From Chiua virens (lineage: Eukaryota > Basidiomycota > Agaricomycetes > Boletales > Boletaceae), in assembly GCA_019787685.1 (NCBI GenBank), contig JAHNUO010000017.1:124001-188000 (forward strand): a stretch of 64,000 nucleotides of DNA, written 5' to 3'. The notes below the pieces were generated by a model that saw nothing but the letters and a program-made list of their open reading frames with translations, did no database searches and was not told the DNA's origin. Positions 11,521-22,589 of the stretch are shown here, one piece after another. Numbering within the stretch: the first letter of the stretch is position 1; each line of letters begins with the position of its first letter. Made by a program: the position numbers and the translations under genes.

Positions 11521-14432
11521 AAGCTATGTTCCTGAATGTGTTGCAGATTCATCTCAGTTATTCACGAGGTAGCCTAGGAGCAAATGCTGTACGGAATGTC
11601 TTGTAGCAGGAAAGGTATTGCCAATTGCCAGGCAGTATTGTCATACTTTCCACCCGTTATGAATGTTGTCCGCCAAGCGGTAGAAGTAACCAGACACCAC
11701 ACAGAACTAGCGTCGGACACTCCAAACGCCATGTTGCCATTTCTAGACAATGGCAACTTTCGCTGGTGGCGCTGAGAACCGACAATGATACCGTCATTTC
11801 ATGAATAGCCAATTAACCTGCCATTTCAATACTGTAAATGCCTATCACTCTATTAATTGGTGGCCATGACCTTGTTCTACTAGTAGCGGCCTCGCTTTTG
11901 CCATGTTGCATGGGCATTTGATCGCGTAACCAAATATCACTGAATAATACGTCAATCTATCAAAAGATAGGAGTCAACCAAGCTGTTAACACTGGCATGC
12001 ATGACGCACTCACTACAGCTTGTCCATTAGCAATTTCACGTTGTCAGGATTCTACCATTTTCATCACAACCTAGAGACGAATCGTGTTGACTGCGCTGAG
12101 AACCGGTTCGAATCATTAACGAGGACGCACTGCAAATCAACCAAATGATCTGCGTGAGACGAAAATCCGTTACGCGTAGATTGGAGCAAGTCTGAGGATA
12201 ATGGACGGCAAACGTCGATAGACTGTCTATTAGGGATCCGCAACGATCTCCATGAACTCGCTGAGCTAGTATCAGCATTCGGTAGTAATTTACAATATTG
12301 TTGGAAAATGCTTACAGAAACGGTGATAAGCCAACAGGATCACTTGCGGAGAACTCAGCGAAGAACGGTTGCCTCCATCCCGGGATCTCGATTTCCTCTA
12401 GAGAGTGAATTGTGGTTTCGCGGATGTAAAAAGCGTAAACATACCTGCGGAAGACCATGGCATCCTAGGCTATTCATGGGGAGCACGAAATGAAATGTCT
12501 CGTGACAAGAACACGTGTAAATTAAGTACCACAGAGTCAGTTGACAGAGCCTCCTTATCATCGAGCCCACGAATGCCTGGAGCGCAGTGTAAGAGGGGGC
12601 AAACTCGAACAAAGTTGGATACTTCGGCGCTCACCATTATAACTCCCAGTCCGCCAGTACAATTTGTGAAGTAGCCTTGACCAACTGTCCAGTGGTCCAG
12701 TCTCGTCAAGCCATAAAAGCATAAACAATGGAGAAAGCCTTTGAAAACGCGCGTTCAGGGTGGCACGACTTCGCAATCCAAAGAGACCAGCACCCACCCA
12801 ATTTATGTGGGCTCTGAATGAAGATGTGGTTCGAAAACGGTGACGGCTTGGTGGATCTCAACAGACATCGAATTAAAAGACTTTAAATGCGAGAAAAATA
12901 CACGGAGGAGCTGAGCATGACCCGACGTAGCAATTTTTCACGGGAAGAGACCGAAATGTCTGGCTGGTAGGGTCTTGAATCAAATTTGCCGACTCCGGTT
13001 CAACCTTGAACTCACAAACGCAGCCACAGCGCTCGATTCTTGAGATTTTTTTGTATCCTTCACGATCGGAGACTTCACTCCACAAACCCAACTGAATTGC
13101 GTTGCTCATTGCCATGGCTGCTTGAAGACACCTTCTCAATCCATCATCGACAGGCCAAAACTAGAACCGACTGCCAACCACTGGCGTTGCGAGACGATGT
13201 CGGACTTGTGACTCGTTGAAACATGTCATATCATGACGCGAAATTAGGGATCCAGAGCCAAGACGAATCGATCCTCTGTATCTCGACGAACCTCAACGGC
13301 AGTATTTGGCATTGAATGCCATCCGTGCGATCGAACGACCATTGACGCTGGTTACCGTCTGTTGCGGTCAAAACGCGGTAGGTCTCCGAGGTTTCTGCTC
13401 TGAGACGTTCAGTGCACTGGAATGTCAATCAGATTGGATTGGATGATCTGATTGTTTGATGGAAGCATTTGTGAGCGCCTCCTTTCCCGTTTGAGCTAAG
13501 TGGGCAAGGGTCTGATCACTCCCGAGACTGATAGATATGTATATCAGGTCCCATTGTGGACTCTACAGTGTAGGCCTAAACATGAACATCTTTCAAACTC
13601 TCGTCAATAAAACGAGCTGGGGTGCATGTTCGTGTAACAAACCTATTTATGATTATGTTTTCCAATCCAGGTCCTCATATCGCCCGAACACCACCCCTTC
13701 TGTGGTTCACCTGGGCTTTAGGTTGCTGCCTGACCCGGTATGGTATGGCTGGTCTGAACCTGAGGGGACGGAAAAATGCAAATACATAGAGCTCACGACA
13801 TCCAAATTAGCCTCCTTGACCGTCAATCAGATAAGCGTGCGACTCAGTGTTGAGGTCCCATTTATTTGCCATTTTTAGGTTAGGTTTGGTCTCGTGGCGC
13901 TCGCCCGGGGCCAGGGACCGAGCTGGCTCGATAAGAATCCACTGTATGCGCAGGACGCTTGGTGGTGTTGGTCGTCGCAGCAAATCGGATCAAGATGGTT
14001 ATTGTTGACCGTCGATGGATGAAAAAACGGAAGAACAGTTATGCCGGCCAGCGCCAAACAGCATGCTGTTCCGAATTGCGAACTCCTACTCTATTTCACT
14101 TCGTACCATCTTCCAACTCGGAACCATTAATTCTTTCTCCTCCTTTTCAAGAAGACAAGGCATTATGACACCGACATTCGCTGCCATATGTGCCTTTGCC
14201 AATTACCTACTGTGTGGCTTCACCAACCAAGGACTCCAATACGCAATCACTACGTCCTCCACGGAATTAATTGGCGTCTTCATCGCCTCGCCTTCACTTT
14301 ACCGCTGTAGTTGCTCGCAGCCGTTGGCGTATATGGCCTGCTCTTGTCCTGGTCCCTCTACATAAAAAAGTACAAGATGCTGCCAGAGCACATCGCTACT
14401 TCCCCTCGGCTAAGGATCTTCGAGCACTCGCC
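11521..14432. other. Intergenic DNA with gene remnants on the minus strand
   Basis: No intact gene is visible. Short minus-strand frames near 12036-12278, 12355-12797, 12873-13139 and 13231-13428 have diverged counterparts in unit 2 at about 17230-18348. Shared words include LDDKEA preceded by LHC-PG, and a TDG-containing segment. They look like the same dead gene in both units; the product is not recognisable. A TTAGGTTAGGTTT motif at 13875-13887 is also conserved near 18977. Confidence 0.4.
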
Positions 14433-14869
14433 ATGAGCAACTCAATGGACCGTTACGAACGATGGACATTGAAGGTATGTCCTCTCTTTCCGTTTTCTCA
14501 GTCTCGACGCTCAACACAATCCCGAAGGACCGGATTGAATTCAATAGAATTCTTATCGACGAATGTGAAGTTATCTGCCAGTGGACAGACCAGTGGGGGG
14601 TCTGTAACGAGCCGGTCAAAGGAAAGGATATCACATCCCATTTGAATCATCGGCACACAATCGCGTCGGAGTCGGAGTCATATCAGTGTCTTTGGCACGG
14701 CTCTGATTGTTCTCCCAAGCTGATGAAGAAGGCGAGCCTCATACGCCACTTTAGGGAACAACATTTATCGGTCAAATGGGCTTGCCTCCACTGCGACCAA
14801 ACCTTTACGAGGGAGAGGACCATGATGAGGCATATTCGAAGATCCCCTGGCCACCCATTTCCCGAATAA
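14433..14869 (+). CDS. Small C2H2 zinc-finger protein (family member 2)
   Basis: A compact, probably nuclear protein of 127 residues in two exons (14433-14474, 14528-14869) around a 53-nt intron. Three modules are visible: CQWTDQWGVC...HLNHRH, CLWHGSDC...HFREQH, and a final C-x2-C-x12-H-x6-H (CLHCDQTF...HIRRSPGH). The start MSNSMDRYERW is shared with the copy at 19533, which supports the short first exon. A weak TATA-like CATAAAAAAG lies about 70 bp upstream, where the paralogue has a perfect TATATAAA. The wide cysteine spacing in the first modules is unusual for textbook C2H2 fingers but typical of this family. Function and targets are unknown. Confidence 0.8.
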
Positions 14870-15398
14870 GCACTCCCTGTTCGATCCATGCTGCCTATGT
14901 TTCTCCTTCCTTGTGATTATCCGTACATTCACGTTTTTCTTTACTGTACTCGTCACCATAATCCCGGATAAATCTCACTTATGTCATTCGTGTTCACCAT
15001 GATACATTACTTGTAGCGTTGTTGTCAATGTATAAATCATGTCCCATATGATTCAATGTGAAGCTTTCCCTAGCGATCCTTAACTGAGTTTCGTTCTAGT
15101 TCAAGCGTACGTTGTACACACGTATGGTTCGTTCTAGAGTATATAGGTGCAAACTTGGTTTCGGAACGAGCCTGTCCATTTTGATCCCCATCAAGAATAA
15201 CTGATTGGGGTCCTCGGAAACCGATGGATCTCACGACAATTGCTGCACCTGTTGGTTAATGTCGTTGGAGCGCGATCATGCCAAACATCACATGTAAGTC
15301 GGGTTCCATCAGTTTGCCATACGGACATGAAGTATGCCACACGTAACAAGTAAGCTCTGCACCGAGCCTTTAGAGCAGCCGCGGCGTTGATCATCGCA
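14870..15398. other. 3' flank of finger gene 2, duplicated
   Basis: No gene is visible. This flank is matched by 19928-20640 after finger gene 3, including the words around CATATGATTCA and ATACGCGACAAGTAAG-like sequence, and it ends where the CWC27 fragment begins. Confidence 0.55.
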
Positions 15399-16640
15399 AC
15401 GTTCCCGGTTTTCTCATGCAAGCTGGAGATACAACAGAACAGGTACCAGCGCAGGTGGACTGTTTGTCTATGGCAGTACGTCGCTCGTCCGTTCATTCCT
15501 TCGATGCGGAAAACACACTTGACACGGTCCTTCATGTCGCGCAGCTCCAGAACCGCTTGAAGATGAAATCCATTGATAGGATCAAAGACTCGGATGCCTG
15601 GCAGTTTTTTAACACGCTCGGTATATTTCTGTCCGTGGTTGTCGGAGAATGACGCGTGTGGCCTTTTACACCCGACCGAGTGGCGGACGACTCAGCCGCG
15701 CTAAGAAACGTGCACAAGCTGCGCAACATCAGCGGGAAAAAGCGGAGCCGCAAGGGTGCCAAAAGTCAGTGACACGCATTACTCTTACGGTATCGACCCA
15801 CCCCGCCGTTTTCAAGAACGTGAATCCGTCGTCCGGAGGAAGTACACGGCGCAGCCGATTGCGAGCGGCAGTCAGCGTGTGGCGGTAGGCTATTAGGTTC
15901 TAGCCTGAGTTTGAATTTATGAGTGCCACGCTGACGTGCCTTTTCACCCTCAATGCTTTGGATTACCCAAAATATTCGAGCGGGAACCTAGAGCCGGCAG
16001 GAGTGCCCAGTAACACTAAAAAACGAGCTCCAACTTCCACTGTTTTTTCATGAAATCAAACTTATAAACTTCACTAAAGCACAAGGGAGAGAGGCAGCCA
16101 TAATTAGGGAAAACAAGACAAGGAGGTGCACAGCATCACACGCTTTACTCTTGATAACATCGACGTACTTGCCACCATGCGCAGTGATACCCGTGGGTCT
16201 GAAATCGAGAAAATGGAGGCTGGTGTACGAAAGCTGACGCTCACTCGACGATGCGAGGGCTGGGAGGACAGTGACGAGGAGAGAAAGAAGGCGGGGAAGG
16301 AAGAGACAAAAAGACGAAGGATGTGCTGGCAGCATTAAACAACTTCAGGGGTATGCTGCGAGCGTCATCGACGCCGACATGGGGCGTAGAGGAATGCGAA
16401 GCCGAGCCGAATGGAGAGGTGGAAGGGGAGGAGGCACAAAACCTTAGGCAGATTGGAACATGGAAGTATGATGACAGGGCTCCACGAACCATGCTCCCCA
16501 CCTTCCAACTGAGGACGGAGAAGAGACCCGCAAGGCTGAGCGCGATTACGAAGTCGTTGATATTGCAGTGTCAGGGAAAGAGAGAGAGAAAACATGCGAA
16601 TAAGGGAAGGGGTGGTTTCGGTTGCGCAAGGGATAGCAGC
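15399..16640 (+). pseudogene. CWC27 fragment (duplicate)
   Basis: Homology to CWC27 begins abruptly at CGTTCCCGG, matching 9682 in exon 4, so the first three exons are absent. The cyclophilin exons are largely deleted, then the charged C-terminal part resumes (matching 10374-10510 and 10983-11500) with many indels and stops. Splice sites are lost. It has no start codon or continuous frame and cannot encode the protein. It marks the left end of duplication unit 2. Confidence 0.85.
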
Positions 16641-16811
16641 CTTGTTCATGAAGCCAGGCCGTGTTGTGGCACCTGTTCATTTACTTGTCCACAAGGCTGG
16701 CAGCAAATGCTGTACATGGTGGGCCTTGTAACTGGAAAGATGTTACCAATTGGCGGGCGTTCCACCTCATTACGGATGTATTTGCAATGTGATGAAAGTA
16801 ACCTGACGCCC

Positions 16812-16927
16812 TAGTCTCGAGCCGTTATAGGGGCATCGGGTGAACTCGGGAAGCAGATGTTTCCTATAACGCGGAAAACCCCGACAGCTAAGCGCTCTCC
16901 TAGAACGGCTCGAGAGTCGAGACTACA
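16812..16927. mobile_element. Short inverted-repeat element (MITE-like) with 8-bp target duplication
   Basis: About 116 bp bounded by TAGTCTCGAGCCGTT and its inverted copy near 16903-16925. The right arm has a 7-nt expansion. An inner pair, GTTATAGG and CCTATAAC, extends the stem. TGACGCCC flanks it on both sides (16804-16811 and 16928-16935). The matching place in unit 1 (about 11692-11726) lacks the insert, so the empty site is present in the window. An 8-bp duplication suits hAT-type transposition; the class is inference. Confidence 0.75.
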
Positions 16928-19462
16928 TGACGCCCGCTCCAAACGCCACGTTGCCGTTTCTAGACAAATGGCGACTGTTGCTGGTGACCGACGATCTTCC
17001 CAATCATAGCATTATTCTATGAATAGCCAATTAGCCTGTCGTTTCAACATTGTAAATGCCTATCATTCTATTAATTGGTGGCTACAGCGTTGTGGCCTCA
17101 CTTTTGCCATGCTACCCTGGGTTTTGATAGCATGACCAAGGATCATTGAATATGAGTAGGTCAAGCTGCAAGCGTTGGAAGGACACACTACAGCTTACCC
17201 AACATCACGCTGTCAAGACTCACCCCAGCCTAGAGACGAACCGTGCCGACCATGCCGAGAACCCATTTGAGTGGCCAACGTGGAGAATAATGTGATAGGA
17301 AATCAATCAAATGGTTTGTATGAAACAAAAATCCATTACGCACTGATTCTTGGAGCAAATCCTGGAGAATGACGGATGGGGAATGTCGGTGAACTATAAG
17401 ATCCCGCAGTGGTCCTCCATGGATTCGCTGAACTATTGTCAACATTCGATAGTGATTCATGACATTGGAAAAGATTTACAAAAACGATGGTCGACGAGGT
17501 CACTCACGAAGAAGATGCGGTGGTTCAGGCAACATCATGTCCTTGTTGCAGATTGCCCTTATATTCATAAGATAACATGCGGGGATCTCGACACCTGTTG
17601 GAATGTCAATGACCATGCTGTCAGAGGTATGAAAATAATGTAGCGTGACCTGCGGACATCGATGGGCTCATGCGAGGTTGTCCACTGCAAACTGGATTCT
17701 TGGTTGAAAGTCGTAGTACGGTTCTCGTGAGTTGTTACAAGACCACGTGCGGAGTATTTCAGTTGTAATGGCCTCCTTATCATCGAGTTCTTGGCCTGGA
17801 ACGCAGTGTAAGTGGGGCTCAATCAAAATTAAATACTCGGGGCTTGGATGAGGGTGTAGTCCCGAGTTGGACGACGACCTGATACGAATCACGAAGCTCG
17901 AAAGGATGAAAGTGAAAAAGAAGGTCGCCAGGACACTAGCGGACCAATTCAGGGAAACAGGCTTGGGTTGTTGAAAGAGACCGAGAGTTGCTGGCATCAA
18001 AAATGACTCGCGAGTCTGGACTCCGAACTTAAGCATCCGAACTGACGGCGGTTTTCTGTCCCCTTCCCTTGATCGGGGGTAAGTATCAATCGCTTTGGTC
18101 ACCGTCATGGCTACACACACATCTCAGCGAACCCCTTAGTGCGTCAAGCCAAGCAAGAATCGACTACCGACCACTGCTTCGGGACGACGATTTGTTGAAG
18201 CTCTGCGTGCCACGTGCGGAATCAACGGCTCAGAGTCCAGGCAAGCAACGATAGTCCAGTATCTCGGAAAACTTCGATGACGGTGGTTGACGACACCCTT
18301 GTTGATCCCTGAACGACCGTGGAGCTTGTAACCATCCGTTGTAGCCAAAACGGGGTGAGTTTTCGAGTTTTCTGCTCAGCCTCATAGGGATACGTTCAGT
18401 ATATTGAAATATGAATCAGATTGAATTGGAACGATTTAATGTTACTAGCCCATTTGTGGGTGCCAATTGAGTCCCTTTACCCATTTAAGCAAGGCCTCCA
18501 AGCCGTTGCAAAGGCCTAGTCACTCAGAAATGGATATGGACTGGAACTTGTGCAACATTTGGTGAGGAAATTTTTGTATGGATGCCAAGGTATGTCTCCA
18601 GCACGCAGGTATACGTATCAATCGCACTGTGGAGTCTACACCGTGGTTCGGTGCCCATGCTACGCCCAGACAGTGGGGCCTAGCAGCACTTGTCAATAGG
18701 ACGAATTAAATGCATGTCGACATAACAAACCTGTCGACAATTATGTTGTCCAATCTAGGTCCACATCTTGCCAAAACGTTCCGACTTGGTATGAGCATTT
18801 CCCCATTATGGTCACCTGGACCGTTATTGCCCAACCCATATCGTGGATATGGTTGGACCTGAGGGAACGGTGGAAAACAGACAGGTAAGGCTCAGGATAT
18901 CTTAATTGACCTTTAAGCCATCGATTGATCAGATAATAATGCAATTCAGTGTTGAGATTCCGTTTATCTGCCGTTTTGGGTTAGGTTTTTTCTCGCAGTG
19001 GCGTGTCGAGCCCAGGTCAGGGCCGAACTGGCTCGAAGAGGGTCTATTATGTCCTGGGATTGAGAGTATTGGTCGTCGCAGCAGCACGAATTAGGTAGGT
19101 GATCATTGCCAACCGTGAAGATGGCAAGGTGGAAGGAAGACTTGCCAGTAACACGCGGCAGCGCTAAACGCTCGACGGCTCCGAATGACGAACTCGGTCC
19201 ATTTCTTTTTTCATCCCATCTGTTAACTTGAACTCATTACATCACGTTTCGTCTCCTTTCCAAAAAAGACAAGGCGTCGTGATATCACACAAGGACCCAG
19301 GTCGACAATCTCACTGCCAACGGTGCCATTTGCCACCTACCAACGCGGTTCCACGAATCAAAGACTCCATAGAATTTTCAATGGCACGACGTTTCCACAT
19401 GTTTCGCGTTGCCTTTATCAATACAAATACTCGCAGCTGTTGTCCTGCTGTTGTCCTCGCTC

Positions 19463-19470
19463 TATATAAA
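19463..19470 (+). promoter_or_regulatory. TATA box of finger gene 3
   Basis: TATATAAA lies 63-70 bp before the ATG at 19533. The equivalent site in unit 1 is degraded to CATAAAAA. Confidence 0.55.
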
Positions 19471-19532
19471 GTGGTCCAGACCAAGTACAAGATACTACCA
19501 GAACATTTCGTCCAAGTCTTGAATCACTGATC

Positions 19533-19927
19533 ATGAGCAACTCGACAGAGAGCTACGAACGATTCACGTCGAGGGTGTGCTTTCTCTTTCCATCTTTCTT
19601 GGCCTCGACGTTTGACACGACCCCCAGGACCAGATTGAATTCAACAAGGTCCTCATTGACGAAACAGAAGTTAAATGTCAGTGGGAAGACGAGCAGGGGC
19701 TCTGCAACGAGCCCGTCAAGGAAAAGGATTTCAGTTTGCACCTATATCGTCGGCACGGAATCACGTCGGACTCGCTATTATACCGGTGTCTCTGGCAAGA
19801 CTCGGATTGCCCCCACGAGTCGAAGAAAGAAAGCCTCGAGAGGCACATGACAGGGAAGCATGTTCCGGTTAAATGGGCTTGCCTCCATTGCCACCAGACC
19901 TTTACGAGGGAGAGAGCCATGATGTAG
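19533..19927 (+). pseudogene. C2H2 zinc-finger gene, nonsense-truncated (family member 3)
   Basis: Duplicate of the gene at 14433, with exons 19533-19574 and 19628-19927 and the same intron position. The protein would be 113 residues instead of 127. The first two modules are intact (CQWEDEQGLC, CLWQDSDC), but TAG replaces the codon after the final MM, so the last module keeps its cysteines and loses both histidines. Sequence after the stop still resembles the paralogue's end. The promoter keeps a good TATA box, so a shortened protein may be made. I call it a pseudogene in formation. Confidence 0.7.
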
Positions 19928-21465
19928 CATCCCCCGACCACCCATTTCTCGTAAGGGCAAATACTCGTTCACGATAATTTATCAATAACCACTTGCAGAA
20001 TTTCGAATGCGCTCTCTCTCTTTGATCTATGCTGCCCATGATCTATGCCCATGATTCTCATTCAGTACGATTATCCGGACATCTACGCTTCTCTTTAGTG
20101 TACTCAGTCATCATGATCCCGGTCAAACCCTCACTTAGGTCGTTCGTCATTCGTGTTCACCATGATACACGACTTTTGTCGCAATTGTTGAGGTATGAAT
20201 TATGTCCTATATGATTCACTGTGAAACTCGCCCCAGCGGTTGTCAACTCAGTTCGGTTCGTTCAAGCATACGTTGTGCACACTGATTTGGAATCGACTTA
20301 TGGTTACTTGGCGATGCTGTCCACAGGTGCAGATTTACTACAGTGCCGGGGTTTCGGACCGAGTTTACCCCAGTTTCGATCTCCGTCAAGGATAATTATT
20401 CGATAATTAATTGGAGTCTTTAGAAGCTGATAGTCTTCACGACAGTGCGTGTGTGGCCGGTTGGAAGTCGGAAGTTGGCAGCCTGCCACCCACTTGCAAG
20501 CCAATGTCGCTGGAGAGCGATCACTGGCATGCCAACATTACATATAACCCGGGTTTTTCCAAGCGGATATGTATTATGCCATACGCGACAAGTAAGACCT
20601 TTGCCCTGAATGGAGCAGCGCTTCTTGATGCCTCGTGGATTCTGCGGGGCCGTTGGCAAGCCGCAGTCAGTTGGCCAGGCCACGCTGCAAACGTCCTTGA
20701 TTCAAGCCAATGTCCACTCCGTCTCCTGCCATGCTTTGTTCGGCTTGCCTGCCAATTCACAACCTTCTATTGACTACGATCTTCGCTAATTTTCTCACCA
20801 CGGCATATTACTAGCGATTCAGGCAGCATGGCATTGGATCGTGCGTTTGGAGTGCGTTTCCAGAGGTTGGCAAGACAGGCGGAACTTCGAGCTGATGACG
20901 CGCGCTCCAGTAGAGTGGGTATCCGATTGATCGAAGATTCATTCCGTCTATCTTTCCTGAACCATACATTCGATTTGGATGACTCTCTGGCGGCTCAGGA
21001 GTTGATTTTTTGTCAGCTTGCCAAGTCTCGATGGCACATTCGGAATTATCCAACTTCTCATTGGGGACATCGTTGGCCGAAATTCGAATGTAGAATGGTA
21101 ATTCAAGTTGGCGTACCGTTGATCGGCTTTGCTTGCCACTCCGCGGAACTATTCTTTGCAATAGACTCCGAGATAAAAAGGTAAAGTATTGCACCTCAAC
21201 GTCCTGTGCGCAACACTCACTCAACCATGACGAACTCCTTCAACGTTTCGCACTGTTTTAACAGCCAACGCTGTGCTGAAGAGTGTACTGTTCAGTTTTC
21301 AAAGTTAGTCCCGATGTGTTTCTTACCAGAGATATGATTTTGACGAGGACGATCGTTGCTGCCGTAGCGATTTGCCTAAAGACTATTCCGCCGACTTGAA
21401 CTTGCAGACATGGACTTCCCGACTCTGCACCGGTAAAATGCGTGCTTTTTTAAGATCCACCTCAT
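19928..21465. other. Duplicated flank, then unique DNA without a recognisable gene
   Basis: To about 20640 this matches the flank of finger gene 2. From 20640 to 21465 overlapping frames exist on both strands (20811-21224 minus, 20828-21184 plus), but neither shows a known domain, splice pattern or clear coding bias, so I do not call a gene. Confidence 0.45.
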
Positions 21466-22230
21466 ATGTTGACTAGTTCGATAGACATCGACCGTAACAC
21501 ATGTATCGCTCGTGAAAATACTCTAGACGTGTACGGGATGGCCGGATCCGGGCCTATCAGGCCTGTAGGATATCGGGACTGTTTATTTCCATCGACTACC
21601 TTGAACCCCGCGGACGATCAATTTATCGTCGCTACCCCTTTACATCAGTTCTTATTCCCTGACGGCAGGGAGCAAATTTCGCAACCAGCTATGCTACACG
21701 AGCCGTTGGTCCAAGAACCTACGCCCATTGGTGTTGGGGAGACCTATTTCCCCTTCCCAGACTTGTTTCCCACTCCAGCGGAAATTCGTCACGTCCAGAG
21801 CACGTCTGTCAGCGCGTCTCACCTGCGGGATTCCTACTCACGTTACATGCCCTATTCTCCTGGCTCCGAACGCTCATCATGGAATGACGATCCACGAGCC
21901 CCCGTCTATCAATGCCAATGGTCAGACGGGAGCCGATCCTGCGGCGCAGTCGTGGCACACAACAGAAACGCAATCAATCACCATTTGCAAACGGAGCACG
22001 CCATCCGAGTGAAAGCTGATCGGACGAGCCAGAATTGCCGCTGGGGGAAATGTCGCAAGTCGATGCGCAGAGAAAGCCTTCCGCGGCATATCCTTGCCGT
22101 TCATATGAAGGAGAAGGTACTGTGCACAGACTGTGACTCGCGATTTGCGCGCACCGATTCGCTGCAGAGACACAAAAGGACTTGTTGCCTGGTCAAGGAG
22201 GAAAAAGCGCCTCTGACATTGACAGAGTAA
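21466..22230 (+). CDS. C2H2 zinc-finger protein (family member 4)
   Basis: A single-exon frame of 254 residues. The N-terminal two thirds is Pro/Ser-rich and without known domains. Three modules follow: CQWSDGSRSC...HHLQTEH, CRWGKC...HILAVH, and a C2HC end, C-x2-C-x12-H-x3-C (CTDCDSRFARTD...HKRTC). It shares module layout with the genes at 3245, 14433 and 19533 but is longer and not part of the tandem duplication. Probably a DNA-binding regulator; targets are unknown. The start at 21466 is the first in-frame ATG; a later Met (after DVYG) is possible. It is convergent with the exchange factor gene. Confidence 0.8.
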   Translation: MLTSSIDIDRNTCIARENTLDVYGMAGSGPIRPVGYRDCLFPSTTLNPADDQFIVATPLHQFLFPDGREQISQPAMLHEPLVQEPTPIGVGETYFPFPDLFPTPAEIRHVQSTSVSASHLRDSYSRYMPYSPGSERSSWNDDPRAPVYQCQWSDGSRSCGAVVAHNRNAINHHLQTEHAIRVKADRTSQNCRWGKCRKSMRRESLPRHILAVHMKEKVLCTDCDSRFARTDSLQRHKRTCCLVKEEKAPLTLTE

Positions 22231-22589
22231 TAATAACGTGCCCCCCGCCCCCTATGGCCGTGGCGTTCTGATAGATTTAGAATTGCGAAGTGTGTGACGT
22301 ACCGGTTTTCATACTACTTGGAGGCCACGAATCATTTCTTGAGTAGCCGACCTGCCAGTGATCTCTCTCAAATCTAGGTAGGCAGATACATTGTATTGTT
22401 ACATGCAGCAGGATTTACATTCTTGACATATCTTTACTTGATAAAGTTCCGTAGTCCCGTCTTACTTATATCATGCCACATACCTATGCATCGTATCCAA
22501 TATACTGCAGAATATATACAGGTATATACACAGAACCCGAATGAAACAACCCGTGCCAGTGAGCGACTGCGGTGATACTGATTACCTTT
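22231..22589. other. Convergent intergenic region
   Basis: AT-rich spacer between two converging 3' ends; it presumably holds both polyadenylation sites. Nothing else is seen. Confidence 0.5.

Larger units (their letters stand above)
9680..15393 (+). repeat. Tandem duplication, unit 1
   Basis: This unit starts in CWC27 exon 4, runs through the finger gene at 14433 and ends about 520 bp after it. It matches 15399-20640 in the same order and orientation, with many indels. Anchor pairs are 9703/15420, 10983/16185, 14433/19533 and 15057/20210. Confidence 0.8.
16641..19532. other. Intergenic DNA with gene remnants, unit 2
   Basis: Equivalent to 11521-14432. The best minus-strand frame (17668-18120) has a hydrophobic stretch (ATFFFTFILSSFVI) and then HLHCVPGQELDDKEA, which aligns with the broken frame at 12470-12709. 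Neither copy gives a full gene. Confidence 0.4.
15399..20640 (+). repeat. Tandem duplication, unit 2
   Basis: Second copy of 9680-15393, directly adjacent and in the same orientation. It contains the CWC27 fragment, the decayed minus-strand gene, the truncated finger gene and the shared 3' flank. It is shorter than unit 1 because of deletions, and carries one extra insertion (16812-16927). Confidence 0.8.

Noticed and set aside
12090..12125. GGTTCGAATC resembling a tRNA T-arm
   Set aside because: No acceptor, D or anticodon arms can be folded around it.
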